A stretch of DNA of 64,000 nucleotides from Nitrospirota bacterium (GTDB lineage: Bacteria > Nitrospirota > Nitrospiria > Nitrospirales > Nitrospiraceae), in contig JAGXAR010000012.1 of the NCBI GenBank assembly GCA_018971525.1, forward strand, positions 1 through 64,000, in the 5' to 3' direction. The notes beneath the pieces were generated by a model. That model saw nothing but the letters and a program-made list of their open reading frames with translations. It was not told where the DNA came from and did no database searches. The stretch's first letter is position 1, and each line of letters opens with the position of its first letter. Shown here in pieces: positions 7,586 through 15,993 of the stretch. The translations under genes and the position numbers were made by a program.

Positions 7586-8130
7586 TCTCTGGGCTCTGGT
7601 GGGCACCCTCTGCCCTATCCGCAAAGGAACGCCCCGCCCCGTCCGGCATCCCACCGGAGAAAGTGGCGGCCTATGTCTATGCCGTCATCAAGGCCGATCG
7701 CACACTGTACACGACAGAAATCGTCAATCGACTCCAGGAGAAAGGCGTCACCACGGCGTCTGAACATTGGGAGCAGGAGAACGCCCTCATGTTGCCGGCG
7801 CAGTTTCTCCATCAATCTGGCAAGCTGGCAGCCGAGAGCGGAAGCGGGATCCGGTATCGATTGATCAGTCTCTGGCCTATTTACCGCCGCAACGCTCCGG
7901 CGAGCGATCTGGAGCGCAATGCGTTAGAGTCTCTCGGAAAGAATCCCGACCTGCCGGTCAGCGGTATTGTGACTAGTGGGCGCAAACAATACTTTCAGGC
8001 CATCTACCCCGACCTCGCTGTCTCACCGGCCTGTATCAGCTGTCACAACGGTCATCGGCTCAGCCCGAAACGGGACTTTAAGCTCAACGATGTGATGGGC
8101 GGGATCGCTATCACCATTCCGCTGGAGTAG
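7537..8130 (+). CDS. Periplasmic DUF3365 (Tll0287-like) c-type heme protein
   Basis: A 197-residue exported protein. An N-terminal signal peptide (to about residue 28, ending ALSA) is followed by the DUF3365 domain, with a single heme c motif CISCH near residue 170 (SPACISCHNGH). In this family the domain usually sits inside sensor kinases or cyclases and binds heme c to sense redox state or small ligands. Here it is a separate protein. I choose the ATG at 7537 because AGGAGG lies six bases before it and a signal peptide follows at once. The gene overlaps the 3' end of the membrane kinase gene, so it is probably that kinase's periplasmic partner. Confidence 0.85.
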   Translation: MHRVNVTLYAAALTFLISGLWWAPSALSAKERPAPSGIPPEKVAAYVYAVIKADRTLYTTEIVNRLQEKGVTTASEHWEQENALMLPAQFLHQSGKLAAESGSGIRYRLISLWPIYRRNAPASDLERNALESLGKNPDLPVSGIVTSGRKQYFQAIYPDLAVSPACISCHNGHRLSPKRDFKLNDVMGGIAITIPLE

Positions 8131-8158
8131 GGATGTCCAGAGAACAGGGTCGTCGGTC

Positions 8159-9253
8159 TTAGGCAGGCGGTTGAACCGGGACCTGAGGCTGGGAGGTGGT
8201 CTGGTACTCCTCCCTGTAAATGGAAATCACCGTCATCAGGATGCTCATGAGGATCGGCCCCACGAACAGACCGATCAGACCATAGAGCGCCAGCCCGCCG
8301 AGAATGCTGAACACGAGAAAGAGCACAGGCATTTGGACCTCCTGTCCGATGAGCCAAGGTCGGAGGATCTGATCGACCGTCGACACAACGCCAACCCCCC
8401 ACGCCAACATCACCAACGCCTTGCCCATTGATCCGACCATGAAAAAATACAGGACGACCGGACCCCACACGAACGCCGTGCCGCCGAACGGAAGCGGCGC
8501 GAGGAGGATCGTAAGCGCGGTGAGCACCACCGAAAAAGGAGCCCCCAGCGCGGCATAGGCTGCGCCGGCCAGCAAGCCCTGAGCGATTGCGGTCAGGAGT
8601 ACGCCCTTCACCACGGCGCGGACCGTAATATCCAAACGCGCGAAGATCTTCTGCTTCTGAGCGTCGTCGAGCGGAACGAGCTCGTAGAGAAACCAGAGCC
8701 AGCGTCGACCATCCTTGTACAGAAACCAGAGGGTAAAGAGAATGATGAGAAAGTCGCTGACTAGAATAAAGGCGTTCTTCAGCAGATTGCTCAACTGATC
8801 GACGAAAAACCCTGAGACCACTTGCGCGCTCGACCGGACCAATTCCTCCAACGCGTCCGGCTTCAGGAGATAGCGCCCGATCAAATCTTCCAGCACTCCT
8901 CCGACCACCGGCACCTTCGATAGCTGCCCCGGCAGTCGCTGGATACCACCGGCTTCGATCCAGGCCCGCACCGCCAGCTCCGCTCCGACTGCTTCTTGCA
9001 CCAGCATCACCGCCATCAGCAGCACCGGCACGACCACCATCGCCAAGACCCCCAAGGTCAGGCACCAGGCTGAGAGTGCGTCGTGCCCCCCCAGGCGAGC
9101 GGTCAATCGCACGTGAGCTGGATAGGTCATGTGCGCGAGAATCACCGCCCACAGCACGGGGAAGAGAAACGGCCGAAACATCAGGGCGATTTGATACAGG
9201 AGCAAAACAAGAACGGCGAAGAAGACGGCTGAGAAGATTTGTTGCCTGGTCAT
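8159..9253 (-). CDS. AI-2E family (PerM/DUF20) transporter
   Basis: A 364-residue inner-membrane protein with about eight hydrophobic segments in the AI-2E/PerM pattern. Two helices lie at the N-terminus, then an amphipathic region with VPVVGGVLEDLIGRYL, then a cluster of helices ending in the signature GLIGLFVGPILMSILMTVI. Family members export autoinducer-2 or act as Na+/H+ or other antiporters; the substrate here is unknown. It converges with the heme-protein gene (28 bases apart) and lies upstream of no obvious partner. No clear ribosome binding site is visible before the ATG. Confidence 0.88.
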   Translation of the reverse strand: MTRQQIFSAVFFAVLVLLLYQIALMFRPFLFPVLWAVILAHMTYPAHVRLTARLGGHDALSAWCLTLGVLAMVVVPVLLMAVMLVQEAVGAELAVRAWIEAGGIQRLPGQLSKVPVVGGVLEDLIGRYLLKPDALEELVRSSAQVVSGFFVDQLSNLLKNAFILVSDFLIILFTLWFLYKDGRRWLWFLYELVPLDDAQKQKIFARLDITVRAVVKGVLLTAIAQGLLAGAAYAALGAPFSVVLTALTILLAPLPFGGTAFVWGPVVLYFFMVGSMGKALVMLAWGVGVVSTVDQILRPWLIGQEVQMPVLFLVFSILGGLALYGLIGLFVGPILMSILMTVISIYREEYQTTSQPQVPVQPPA

Positions 9254-9316
9254 GGAAGATGAAGAAGGCCTAGGCGGAACCCGTATTTCGATGGAACGAA
9301 CAGCGCCGTTCAGCCA

Positions 9317-9760
9317 CTACAAGGCTGAACCTTTTTCAAGCAGCGTGACTTTTTGGGCCCGGTGTGCGGAGAGATCACGGACGCTGCCTGGCAACTTTGG
9401 AAGCTCGTCGGGCCAGGCGGTCACCCCCATATCCGTCACACCTTGGATCTTGGCACCTGCTTCCATGATGAGCACCGGCGTATGGACTTCTCCGATGAGC
9501 GTCGCCGTCTTTAGCAACTGGACTTGCTCAATCGCCGTCACCTTCGCCTTGATGCGACCGCTGCTGATGACCGTGCCGGCCGTAATCGTTCCCTCCACCA
9601 GTCCATCCTCACCGATGATGACTTGCCCCTTGGTCTGAATCTCGCCGTCGAGGCGACCATCGATCCGCACCGTTCCTTCAACGCGGATCTCGCCAGTCAA
9701 CAACACCCCTTTGGCCAAGAGCGTAATGTTGTCATCTCCTGCAAAACCATTTTTCTTCAT
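9317..9760 (-). CDS. Bactofilin (polymer-forming cytoskeletal protein)
   Basis: A 147-residue protein with the bactofilin beta-helix. A charged N-terminus leads into TLLAKGVLLTGEIRVEGTVR, with repeating GxI/GxV turns (IDGRLDGEIQTKGQVIIGED, VEGTITAGTVISSGRIKAKV) to about residue 115. A disordered Pro/Lys-rich tail follows. Bactofilins self-assemble without nucleotide and organise cell shape or envelope enzymes. The neighbouring PBP1-type synthase gene on the same strand, 62 bases upstream, fits a shared role in wall growth. A GGAGA site precedes the ATG. Confidence 0.9.
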   Translation of the reverse strand: MKKNGFAGDDNITLLAKGVLLTGEIRVEGTVRIDGRLDGEIQTKGQVIIGEDGLVEGTITAGTVISSGRIKAKVTAIEQVQLLKTATLIGEVHTPVLIMEAGAKIQGVTDMGVTAWPDELPKLPGSVRDLSAHRAQKVTLLEKGSAL

Positions 9761-9822
9761 GCGTCATTCTCCCTTCACACCCGATCGTTGACGCCAGCTT
9801 ACACTATTCCTCTCATTGGGGC

Positions 9823-12144
9823 CTAGGAGAATCCAAAAGTATGCCGGAGCCGTTCCCATATTCCCCCTCCATGCACCTCACAGTATATGCTGGGTTCCGT
9901 GCCCTCGATAAACACCTCCGACACCTGCTCGGGACACTGAGACGTGGCCAACTGCCCGGTCTTCGGATCAATGTCGCGAGTGACCACACCGGGCGGCATC
10001 ACGAATGCAGGAACATTGGGCGGGATCACCCTGCGCGCGAGATCCATCCAAATCGGCAAGGCCGCCTGCGATCCTGTGAGGCGCAGAGGACGTTCATCGT
10101 CGTATCCCACCCAGACACCGATCACCACGTCGGACGTGTAGCCCACGAACCAGGCGTCGCGATAGCCGTCCGTCGTGCCGGTTTTCCCGGCCACCGCACC
10201 ATGGAGTCCGATTGCTCTGGCTTTACTCGCAGTGCCCCGCTGAATCACGCCTTCAAGGAGAGACGTCAACACATAAGCCCCTTGAGGCGAGGTCGCCTGC
10301 AGCCGATCCGGCAAGCCATTCCATACGATGTCTCCCTGTCGATCCCTGGTCGATCGCACCGCAGTCGGCTTGACGGCGATCCCTCCGTTGGCGACCGCTC
10401 CATACGCCGCCGTGATCTCCATCAACGACACCGACGAACTGCCCAAGGCCACCGAGGAAAGATCATCGCCGATGGCACTATTCACGCCAAGACGGTGCAG
10501 CAGCTGCACGACCGGCTTGGTCCCCACGGCCTTGGCCACCCGCACCGCCGGCACATTGAGCGATTGTTCCAACGCACTCCGCAAGGTGACATGCCCGTGA
10601 AATTGTTTGTCATAATTCTGCGGAGTCCAGGGACCGGTCTCCGATTCGAATGTCACCGGCTCGTCCGCCAACAAGCTCGCCGCAGTCAAGTGGCCGGCTT
10701 GGCCTTCTCGGGCGGCTTCCAGCGCCGCAAGATAGACGAAGGGTTTGAAGAGAGAGCCCGGTTGCCGCCGCGCCTGAACGGCGCGATTGAATTGACTCCG
10801 CCTGTAGTCCCGCCCTCCGACCAACGCCAGGACAGACCCGGTCTTGGGATCGACCACCACGACCGCCCCTTGCACCGATTCCATCGAACTGTCGAGATGG
10901 GGATGCGTAGCCTCTAACATGGCCAGCCCCTTCTCCAGCGACTCCGTGGCCGCCTGCTGGATCATCGGATCGAGCGTGCTATCAATCCGCAAGCCCTCCG
11001 GCAAGGGGACTACGCCGGCCTCCTCCACCTGCCGAAGCACAGCATCGACGAAGTACGGCGCATCGGTCAGGACGTCCTCTGACGGAGTCACGTGCACCGG
11101 TTCATTCACGGCACGTTTCCAGACCTCCTCCGTCAGGAGACCTACCTCACGTAACCGCCGCAACACGACATCGCGCCGCTGCTTCGCCAGCTCAGGGTGT
11201 TTCGTCGGCGCATAGCTATTGGGCCCCTTGATCAGGCCTGCGATCATCGCGACCTCTTCGACCGTCAACTCCTGAAGGGTCTTGCCGTAATAGCGATGGG
11301 CTGCCTCGCGCACCCCATAGATCGAGACGAATCCCGCCTGCCCGAGATAAATTTCATTCAGATAACTTTCAAGGATGTCCTGTTTCGTATACTTCACTTC
11401 CAGTACCAGCGCCGCCAGAGCTTCCTTGAATTTTCGTCCCATCGTCCGCTGCGGCGAGTAAAATAAATTCTTCGCCAGTTGCTGCGTGATCGTGCTGCCG
11501 CCCTGCACCACACCGCCCTTCGTAAAATTGGTCCAGAGTGCCCGCCCTATGGCGACCGGATCGATGCCGAAATGGGAATAGAACCGGCGATCTTCGATGG
11601 TCAGGACCGTCTCAATGATCCGTGGAGGAATCTGCGCCAATGGTATCCATTCGCGCACTTGGCGTGATGCACCACGCACACCACTCAGGAGTTCAGGTTC
11701 CAGGAAGATAGGGAAAAGCGGTGTGCCATCAATCGGAGACAGGACGTCCGTCACTTGTCCCTGATCCAATCTCAACGTCACCATCGTCGCGCCGACATGG
11801 CCCTCCGGCTGCGGATGGAGATAGACCGTCAGGGCCTCATCGGTCAGCTGATAGTCGCCAGGAGACTGCACCGGGACGCTCACTCGTCGATAGTCCAACC
11901 GTTGCAGCCGCTCAAGGAGGCGGCTGTGCACAAGCGAGAGGTCAGGTTTCAGCAGGAAGGGTCCACTGTACAGACGCAGGGGGGGATGATCATCGCTCTT
12001 GGGCAGTTCAAGAAATGTGGCGAGGTAGGCGCCGTACACACAGGCCACCACGACCACGACCGCACCGCAGGCGACCGCAATCCACACACCACGTTTCAGC
12101 CAATGAAGAGGAATCGTCAGACGCATCAGACTGGGAAACAGCAT
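9823..12144 (-). CDS. Bifunctional penicillin-binding protein 1 (glycosyltransferase/transpeptidase)
   Basis: A 773-residue class A PBP resembling PBP1B. A single TM anchor (residues 20-42) is followed by a UB2H-like module (about 65-150). The GT51 glycosyltransferase has catalytic Glu184 (EDRRFYSHFGID) and the motifs GGSTITQQLAKN and YLNEIYLG. The transpeptidase domain has Ser464 in QPGSLFKP, SLN at 528-530 and KTGTT at 654. All catalytic boxes are intact. It polymerises and cross-links peptidoglycan at the periplasmic face of the inner membrane. The bactofilin gene follows on the same strand. The UB2H module suggests it could use an outer-membrane lipoprotein activator, which is inference. 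Confidence 0.93.
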   Translation of the reverse strand: MLFPSLMRLTIPLHWLKRGVWIAVACGAVVVVVACVYGAYLATFLELPKSDDHPPLRLYSGPFLLKPDLSLVHSRLLERLQRLDYRRVSVPVQSPGDYQLTDEALTVYLHPQPEGHVGATMVTLRLDQGQVTDVLSPIDGTPLFPIFLEPELLSGVRGASRQVREWIPLAQIPPRIIETVLTIEDRRFYSHFGIDPVAIGRALWTNFTKGGVVQGGSTITQQLAKNLFYSPQRTMGRKFKEALAALVLEVKYTKQDILESYLNEIYLGQAGFVSIYGVREAAHRYYGKTLQELTVEEVAMIAGLIKGPNSYAPTKHPELAKQRRDVVLRRLREVGLLTEEVWKRAVNEPVHVTPSEDVLTDAPYFVDAVLRQVEEAGVVPLPEGLRIDSTLDPMIQQAATESLEKGLAMLEATHPHLDSSMESVQGAVVVVDPKTGSVLALVGGRDYRRSQFNRAVQARRQPGSLFKPFVYLAALEAAREGQAGHLTAASLLADEPVTFESETGPWTPQNYDKQFHGHVTLRSALEQSLNVPAVRVAKAVGTKPVVQLLHRLGVNSAIGDDLSSVALGSSSVSLMEITAAYGAVANGGIAVKPTAVRSTRDRQGDIVWNGLPDRLQATSPQGAYVLTSLLEGVIQRGTASKARAIGLHGAVAGKTGTTDGYRDAWFVGYTSDVVIGVWVGYDDERPLRLTGSQAALPIWMDLARRVIPPNVPAFVMPPGVVTRDIDPKTGQLATSQCPEQVSEVFIEGTEPSIYCEVHGGGIWERLRHTFGFS

Positions 12145-12369
12145 ACCCGACAGCCCGCGTGAAAGCGATGTGCCTGCGTCCAGAGCTGAAGGCAGGATGT
12201 TTGCTGAGGCCGCATCGATTCGGACAAACTCCGCGACAGGCCTCCTTGTCGCCTCAGGGACACCATGCTAACGAATATGCCTGGCTTGCCTCGTCCGTAC
12301 TTTGCTGCATCATCGTCAACTCTTCGAGCAACGCCTTCCTCGGGGTCGATTTGCGGGCCAGGCCGGCCC

Positions 12370-12627
12370 ATGGCGTCGCGCTCGCAGGATGCCATTGCCC
12401 GACTGAAAACGAAGGACGGCCAGATTGCAAACCTTGCCAAGGATCCGGCTCGGCTGGTCGAGATTTTGGAGTTCAACGCCTACGGAACGCTGCTGGTCGT
12501 CCGACCCTTCTCTCACAATCATCACTATTGGCAAGTATGCTTCGACACGAACCGGGCAATTCAGGAGGTCTACAAAGAGGCAGCGTACCCGACTCCTGAA
12601 CAGCGCCAGGCGGTCCGAGATCTCTAA
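12370..12627 (+). CDS. Conserved-looking hypothetical protein
   Basis: An 85-residue soluble protein read from the ATG at 12370. An upstream in-frame ATG at 12265 would add a low-complexity Ser/Pro stretch that looks untranslated. The C-terminal part (ARLVEILEFNAYGTLLVVRP, then HNHHYWQVCFDTNRAIQEVY) has the residue mix of a real folded protein, with a His-rich turn. No family recognised. Its stop overlaps by four bases the stop of the convergent symporter gene, an arrangement that supports a real gene end. Confidence 0.55.
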   Translation: MASRSQDAIARLKTKDGQIANLAKDPARLVEILEFNAYGTLLVVRPFSHNHHYWQVCFDTNRAIQEVYKEAAYPTPEQRQAVRDL

Positions 12628-14099
12628 CCAGACGGGTCCGCATCCTCGTTGTAGTGCGAGCCCACCCGGCTATTTTCCTTACAGGACTTCGGCTCCCCTA
12701 TCCACTGAGGCAACCATGATCCCGCGACCATCGCACCAGCGGCCGCGAACAACCCCAGGAGCTGCGGAGGCCAGATCGAATCCGCCGAACTGAAAAGTTC
12801 GTACCCCGTCCACGTTCCCAAGCCGCCAACCACGGCACAGATTGCGCCTTGGGTTGTGGCCTTCGACCAGTAGAGACCCGCTGCGAGCGGCACAAAAGCC
12901 GCCACTAGTGTCACCTTATAGGTGTTCACCACGAGCTGGTAGATGCTGGAGCTGGAACTGAGTGCGATGGTCAGGACCAGGGCGGCAAAGACCACCACAA
13001 CCAGCCGCATGACCCGAAGCAATTCCCAGTCACTGAGGTGAGGCAGCGCCCCTTTGATCAGGTTCTCGCTCAGCATCACCGACGGCGCCAACAACGTCGC
13101 GCTGGCACAGCTCATCACCGCCGAGAGGACCGCTCCGAAAAATACGATCTGTGCGAAGACCGGTGTGTGGCGCAGGATCAAGGTCGGCAACACAAGTTGA
13201 GAGTCCTGCTCGAGGAGCGCATTGAACGTCGCCGGATCGATCAGCGTCGCCGAATAGGCCAGAAACATCGGTACAAAACAGAAGCAGAAGTAGAGCACCC
13301 CGCCCAGGATCGATCCACGAACGGCGGTCCGTTCGTCCTTCGCGGACGTGATGCGCTGAAACACGTCTTGTTGGGGAATCGAGCCGAGCATCATGGTGGT
13401 CCAGGCGCCGATAAAAGGAATCCAGGCCGTGACCGTGGCCGGCGGGAAGAACCCCAGCTTGCCGGCTTGGGCCGCATGGCTGATCACCGCCTCCACGCCT
13501 CCGGCCAATCCGCTGATGACAGAAGCGATAAAGAGCAGGCCCCCCATGATCACGGAGGTTTGGACGAAGTCTAGAATGGCAACGGAAAACATGCCGCCAA
13601 AGGTCGTATAGGCCAGGACGATCACCGCGCCGATCACCATCCCGATCGACTGACTCACAGCGCCGTCCGTGACCACGTTCAGGACCAATCCCAACACTTT
13701 GAACTGCGCAGCCACCCATCCGAGATAGGAGGCCACGATGCATAAGGCACAGAGCACCTCAACTGTGCGGTTATACCGCACGCGATAGTAGTCGCCGACG
13801 GTCAGGAGATTCAGCCGATAGAAGCGGGGAGCAAAGAATAACCCGGCCAGGATCAAGCAGAGGCTCGACCCGAAGGGATCGGCCACGACGCCGCGCAACC
13901 CTTCTTTCACAAACGTGGCAGAAATCCCGAGCACGGCCTCTGCCCCGAACCAGGTCGCAAAGACCGTGGCCGTCACAATCGGCAGCGGCAAGCTCCGACC
14001 TGCGACTGCGAAATCCTTCGTGTTGTGGACCCGCCTGGCGGCAGCCAGTCCGATCCCCACCGACAGGAGCAAATAGAGGACGACGAATCCGAGAATCAT
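12624..14099 (-). CDS. Sodium:solute symporter (SSS family)
   Basis: A 491-residue inner-membrane protein with about 13 predicted helices. N-terminal SSS signatures include VAGRSLPLPIVTATVFATWF and a Gly-rich first helix. The middle has YTTFGGMFSVAILDFVQT, which matches the G-G-x-x-A-V-x-x-T-D-x-x-Q signature of Na+/solute symporters in modified form. The C-terminal 25 residues are hydrophilic. Proline, acetate, pantothenate or sugar could be the substrate; nothing here decides. It is a single gene with no obvious operon partner, convergent with the small gene at 12370. Confidence 0.88.
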   Translation of the reverse strand: MILGFVVLYLLLSVGIGLAAARRVHNTKDFAVAGRSLPLPIVTATVFATWFGAEAVLGISATFVKEGLRGVVADPFGSSLCLILAGLFFAPRFYRLNLLTVGDYYRVRYNRTVEVLCALCIVASYLGWVAAQFKVLGLVLNVVTDGAVSQSIGMVIGAVIVLAYTTFGGMFSVAILDFVQTSVIMGGLLFIASVISGLAGGVEAVISHAAQAGKLGFFPPATVTAWIPFIGAWTTMMLGSIPQQDVFQRITSAKDERTAVRGSILGGVLYFCFCFVPMFLAYSATLIDPATFNALLEQDSQLVLPTLILRHTPVFAQIVFFGAVLSAVMSCASATLLAPSVMLSENLIKGALPHLSDWELLRVMRLVVVVFAALVLTIALSSSSSIYQLVVNTYKVTLVAAFVPLAAGLYWSKATTQGAICAVVGGLGTWTGYELFSSADSIWPPQLLGLFAAAGAMVAGSWLPQWIGEPKSCKENSRVGSHYNEDADPSG

Positions 14100-14274
14100 G
14101 GAGGCGGCTCAGGCGTATGTGTGGGCGGATTCTAGCGAGGCTTCGGCAAGGGCGCAACGGAGGAGAAGAGCGAACTTATTACACCCGCGTCTTGTGCCAC
14201 CCACCTCTAGCCCCCCTGTTTCTTTGGGTAAGCGCATGGTAGGTTGATAAGAGTTTCTACAAGAGAGGGGGCCT

Positions 14275-14781
14275 ATGAACGATCACAACCTCCGTCCTCT
14301 AGAATCCTCTCGGAAAACAGCAGGACTGTGGCCGCAGTTCCTCGTGGGAGCGATTGGACTGGGGATGGTGCTGGCCGGGCTACCGGCCCGGGCGAGCGAC
14401 TCGCAGACACCGTGGGAATGTTCGAGTTATACCGGCGCAGCCCACACCCGCTGCTTAGAGACGTTCATCGAGTCGCAGCGCGACCAGATCGCGGCACTCC
14501 AAGGAAAGCTGCAAGCCCAACAAGGAGCCGTCGATCACTTAAAAGACCAGGTCGACCACCAGGCGTCCGCGAGTGCCGACCTGCAACGCCGACTCGCGCA
14601 ACCACCCGCCGTGGTGCAAGGAGCCCCTCCCCTCTATACCTATTCCCCCTACGCCTACCCCCCTGTAGGACTCGGCCTCTACCTGGGTCGCCCCTGGATC
14701 TATGGGCCGCCATATCTTTACCGCCCGTACATCTACGGCCCGCGCTACTATGGATCACGCCACCGGGGACATCGTTGGTAA
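14275..14781 (+). CDS. Exported coiled-coil protein with Tyr/Pro-rich tail
   Basis: A 168-residue protein with an N-terminal hydrophobic signal segment (about residues 20-42, cleavage likely after PARA). It then has a short Cys-containing region (WECSSYTGAAHTRCLETF), a coiled coil (about 64-112) and a tail of about 55 residues made mostly of Tyr, Pro and Gly (YSPYAYPPVGLGLYLG, YRPYIYGPRYYG). No family recognised. Such tails occur in envelope proteins. An AGAGAGGGGG ribosome site precedes the ATG, and codon use matches neighbours. It probably acts in the periplasm or at the outer membrane. Confidence 0.75.
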   Translation: MNDHNLRPLESSRKTAGLWPQFLVGAIGLGMVLAGLPARASDSQTPWECSSYTGAAHTRCLETFIESQRDQIAALQGKLQAQQGAVDHLKDQVDHQASASADLQRRLAQPPAVVQGAPPLYTYSPYAYPPVGLGLYLGRPWIYGPPYLYRPYIYGPRYYGSRHRGHRW

Positions 14782-14923
14782 CGAGATGTCACCGACGCCT
14801 TTCCCGCTCCCTTGTGTGTCAGCGTATTTGTTTTGAGCCCGACCGCGACATCGCATACTTTACAGAGTTCCGGGACTTGTGATATCAGCTCCGTTGTCGT
14901 CACACATATAGAAAGGACAGCTC

Positions 14924-15604
14924 ATGCGCTTCGTTGTCTCCTGTTTGGTGATCGTGCTCTGCCTTGGGACCACTGTGGCATTCGCTGCAGCCCCGGAACC
15001 CACGAACGATGAACAAAAGACCCTCTATGCCTTGGGATTGGCCATCAGCCAATCGCTCGGCGCATTCAGCCTGAGCGAGTCTGAACTTGATCTCGTGAAG
15101 TCCGGCATCTCCGATGGAGTCTTCAAGAAGACTCCCAAAGTGGACCTCCAGACATTCGGCCCGAAGATTCAACAGCTGCAACAGGCCCGCGCCTCTGTCG
15201 TCGCAGAAGCTGAGAAGAAAGCGGGGGCAGCATTCCTCGCGAAAGCCGCTGCGGAATCTGGTGCCAAGAAAACCGAGTCCGGCGCGGTCCTCACGACCAT
15301 TAAGGAAGGGAAAGGCGCGACCCCGAAAGCCACGGATACGGTGAAGGTACACTATCACGGAACCCTGACCGACGGGACGGTGTTCGATAGTTCCGTCAAG
15401 CGGGGCGAACCGGCCACGTTCGGATTGAATCAAGTGATCAAGTGTTGGACCGAAGGCGTGCAACAGATGAAAGTCGGCAGCAAGAGCAAGTTGGTCTGCC
15501 CGTCGAATCTCGCCTATGGCGACAAAGGCGCGCCCCCTACGATCAAGCCAGGCGCGACATTGGTCTTCGAGGTCGAACTCCTCGACATCGTCGCTGCCAA
15601 GTAG
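14924..15604 (+). CDS. Periplasmic FKBP-type peptidyl-prolyl isomerase (FkpA/Mip-like)
   Basis: A 226-residue exported isomerase. The signal peptide (residues 1-22, FAA-type cleavage) is followed by an alpha-helical dimerisation domain (30-110) with the [20 protein letters not shown] start typical of FkpA and Mip. The C-terminal FKBP domain contains [22 protein letters not shown], the W in [15 protein letters not shown], and the [13 protein letters not shown] end strand. It catalyses cis-trans proline isomerisation and probably chaperones outer-membrane or secreted proteins. AGGA lies before the ATG. It stands alone as a transcription unit. Confidence 0.93.
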   Translation: MRFVVSCLVIVLCLGTTVAFAAAPEPTNDEQKTLYALGLAISQSLGAFSLSESELDLVKSGISDGVFKKTPKVDLQTFGPKIQQLQQARASVVAEAEKKAGAAFLAKAAAESGAKKTESGAVLTTIKEGKGATPKATDTVKVHYHGTLTDGTVFDSSVKRGEPATFGLNQVIKCWTEGVQQMKVGSKSKLVCPSNLAYGDKGAPPTIKPGATLVFEVELLDIVAAK

Positions 15605-15772
15605 TTCCGCACTGCCGTCCTTACAGGGTCGGGCGGGAAAGCCTCCCGCTCGACCTCGTCCCTCCTCACCGAACGCGCTCTCCCAGTCCCCTACTTCCTT
15701 TCAAGAAGAGCCTGGTCGATCCTCAAACGCGTTTACAGATGATCCTTCCAAGTTCGCTTGCTCTCTATTTAG

Positions 15773-15868
15773 GGATGGGGACTGATTGATCTTCCACTGC
15801 GCGCGTCCAACGAGGGCCTTCTGAGGCCGCGCGTTGCGCGAGCACAGAAGATCATCAGCCCTCATCCC
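15773..15868. repeat. Long hairpin with the same 47-nt tip as 2291-2337
   Basis: The arms 15773-15794 (GGGATGGGACTGATTGATCT and two more bases) and 15847-15868 are complementary apart from two small bulges. They are unrelated in sequence to the arms of the hairpin near 2.3 kb. The tip 15798-15844 is base-for-base identical to 2291-2337. There is no T tract, so termination is less likely than at the first copy. The rest of the 390-base gap 15605-15993 holds no gene. Confidence 0.75.
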
Positions 15869-15993
15869 CACCCCCTTGCAGTTCTGTCGTTTAACCCGTA
15901 CACTAATGGCTTCGCGATCCAGCCTGGCCTGAACAGTCCTGCCCGATCGTCCATCAGCTGATTCAGTTAACTATTCATTCGGTCAATCCAGCT

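Noticed and set aside
8052-9152. 366-codon minus-strand frame over the AI-2E gene
   Set aside because: An alternative frame of the AI-2E transporter, with no family resemblance and Arg/Gly-rich shadow composition.
9841-10917. 358-codon plus-strand frame opposite the PBP gene
   Set aside because: Antisense shadow of a clear class A PBP with all catalytic motifs.
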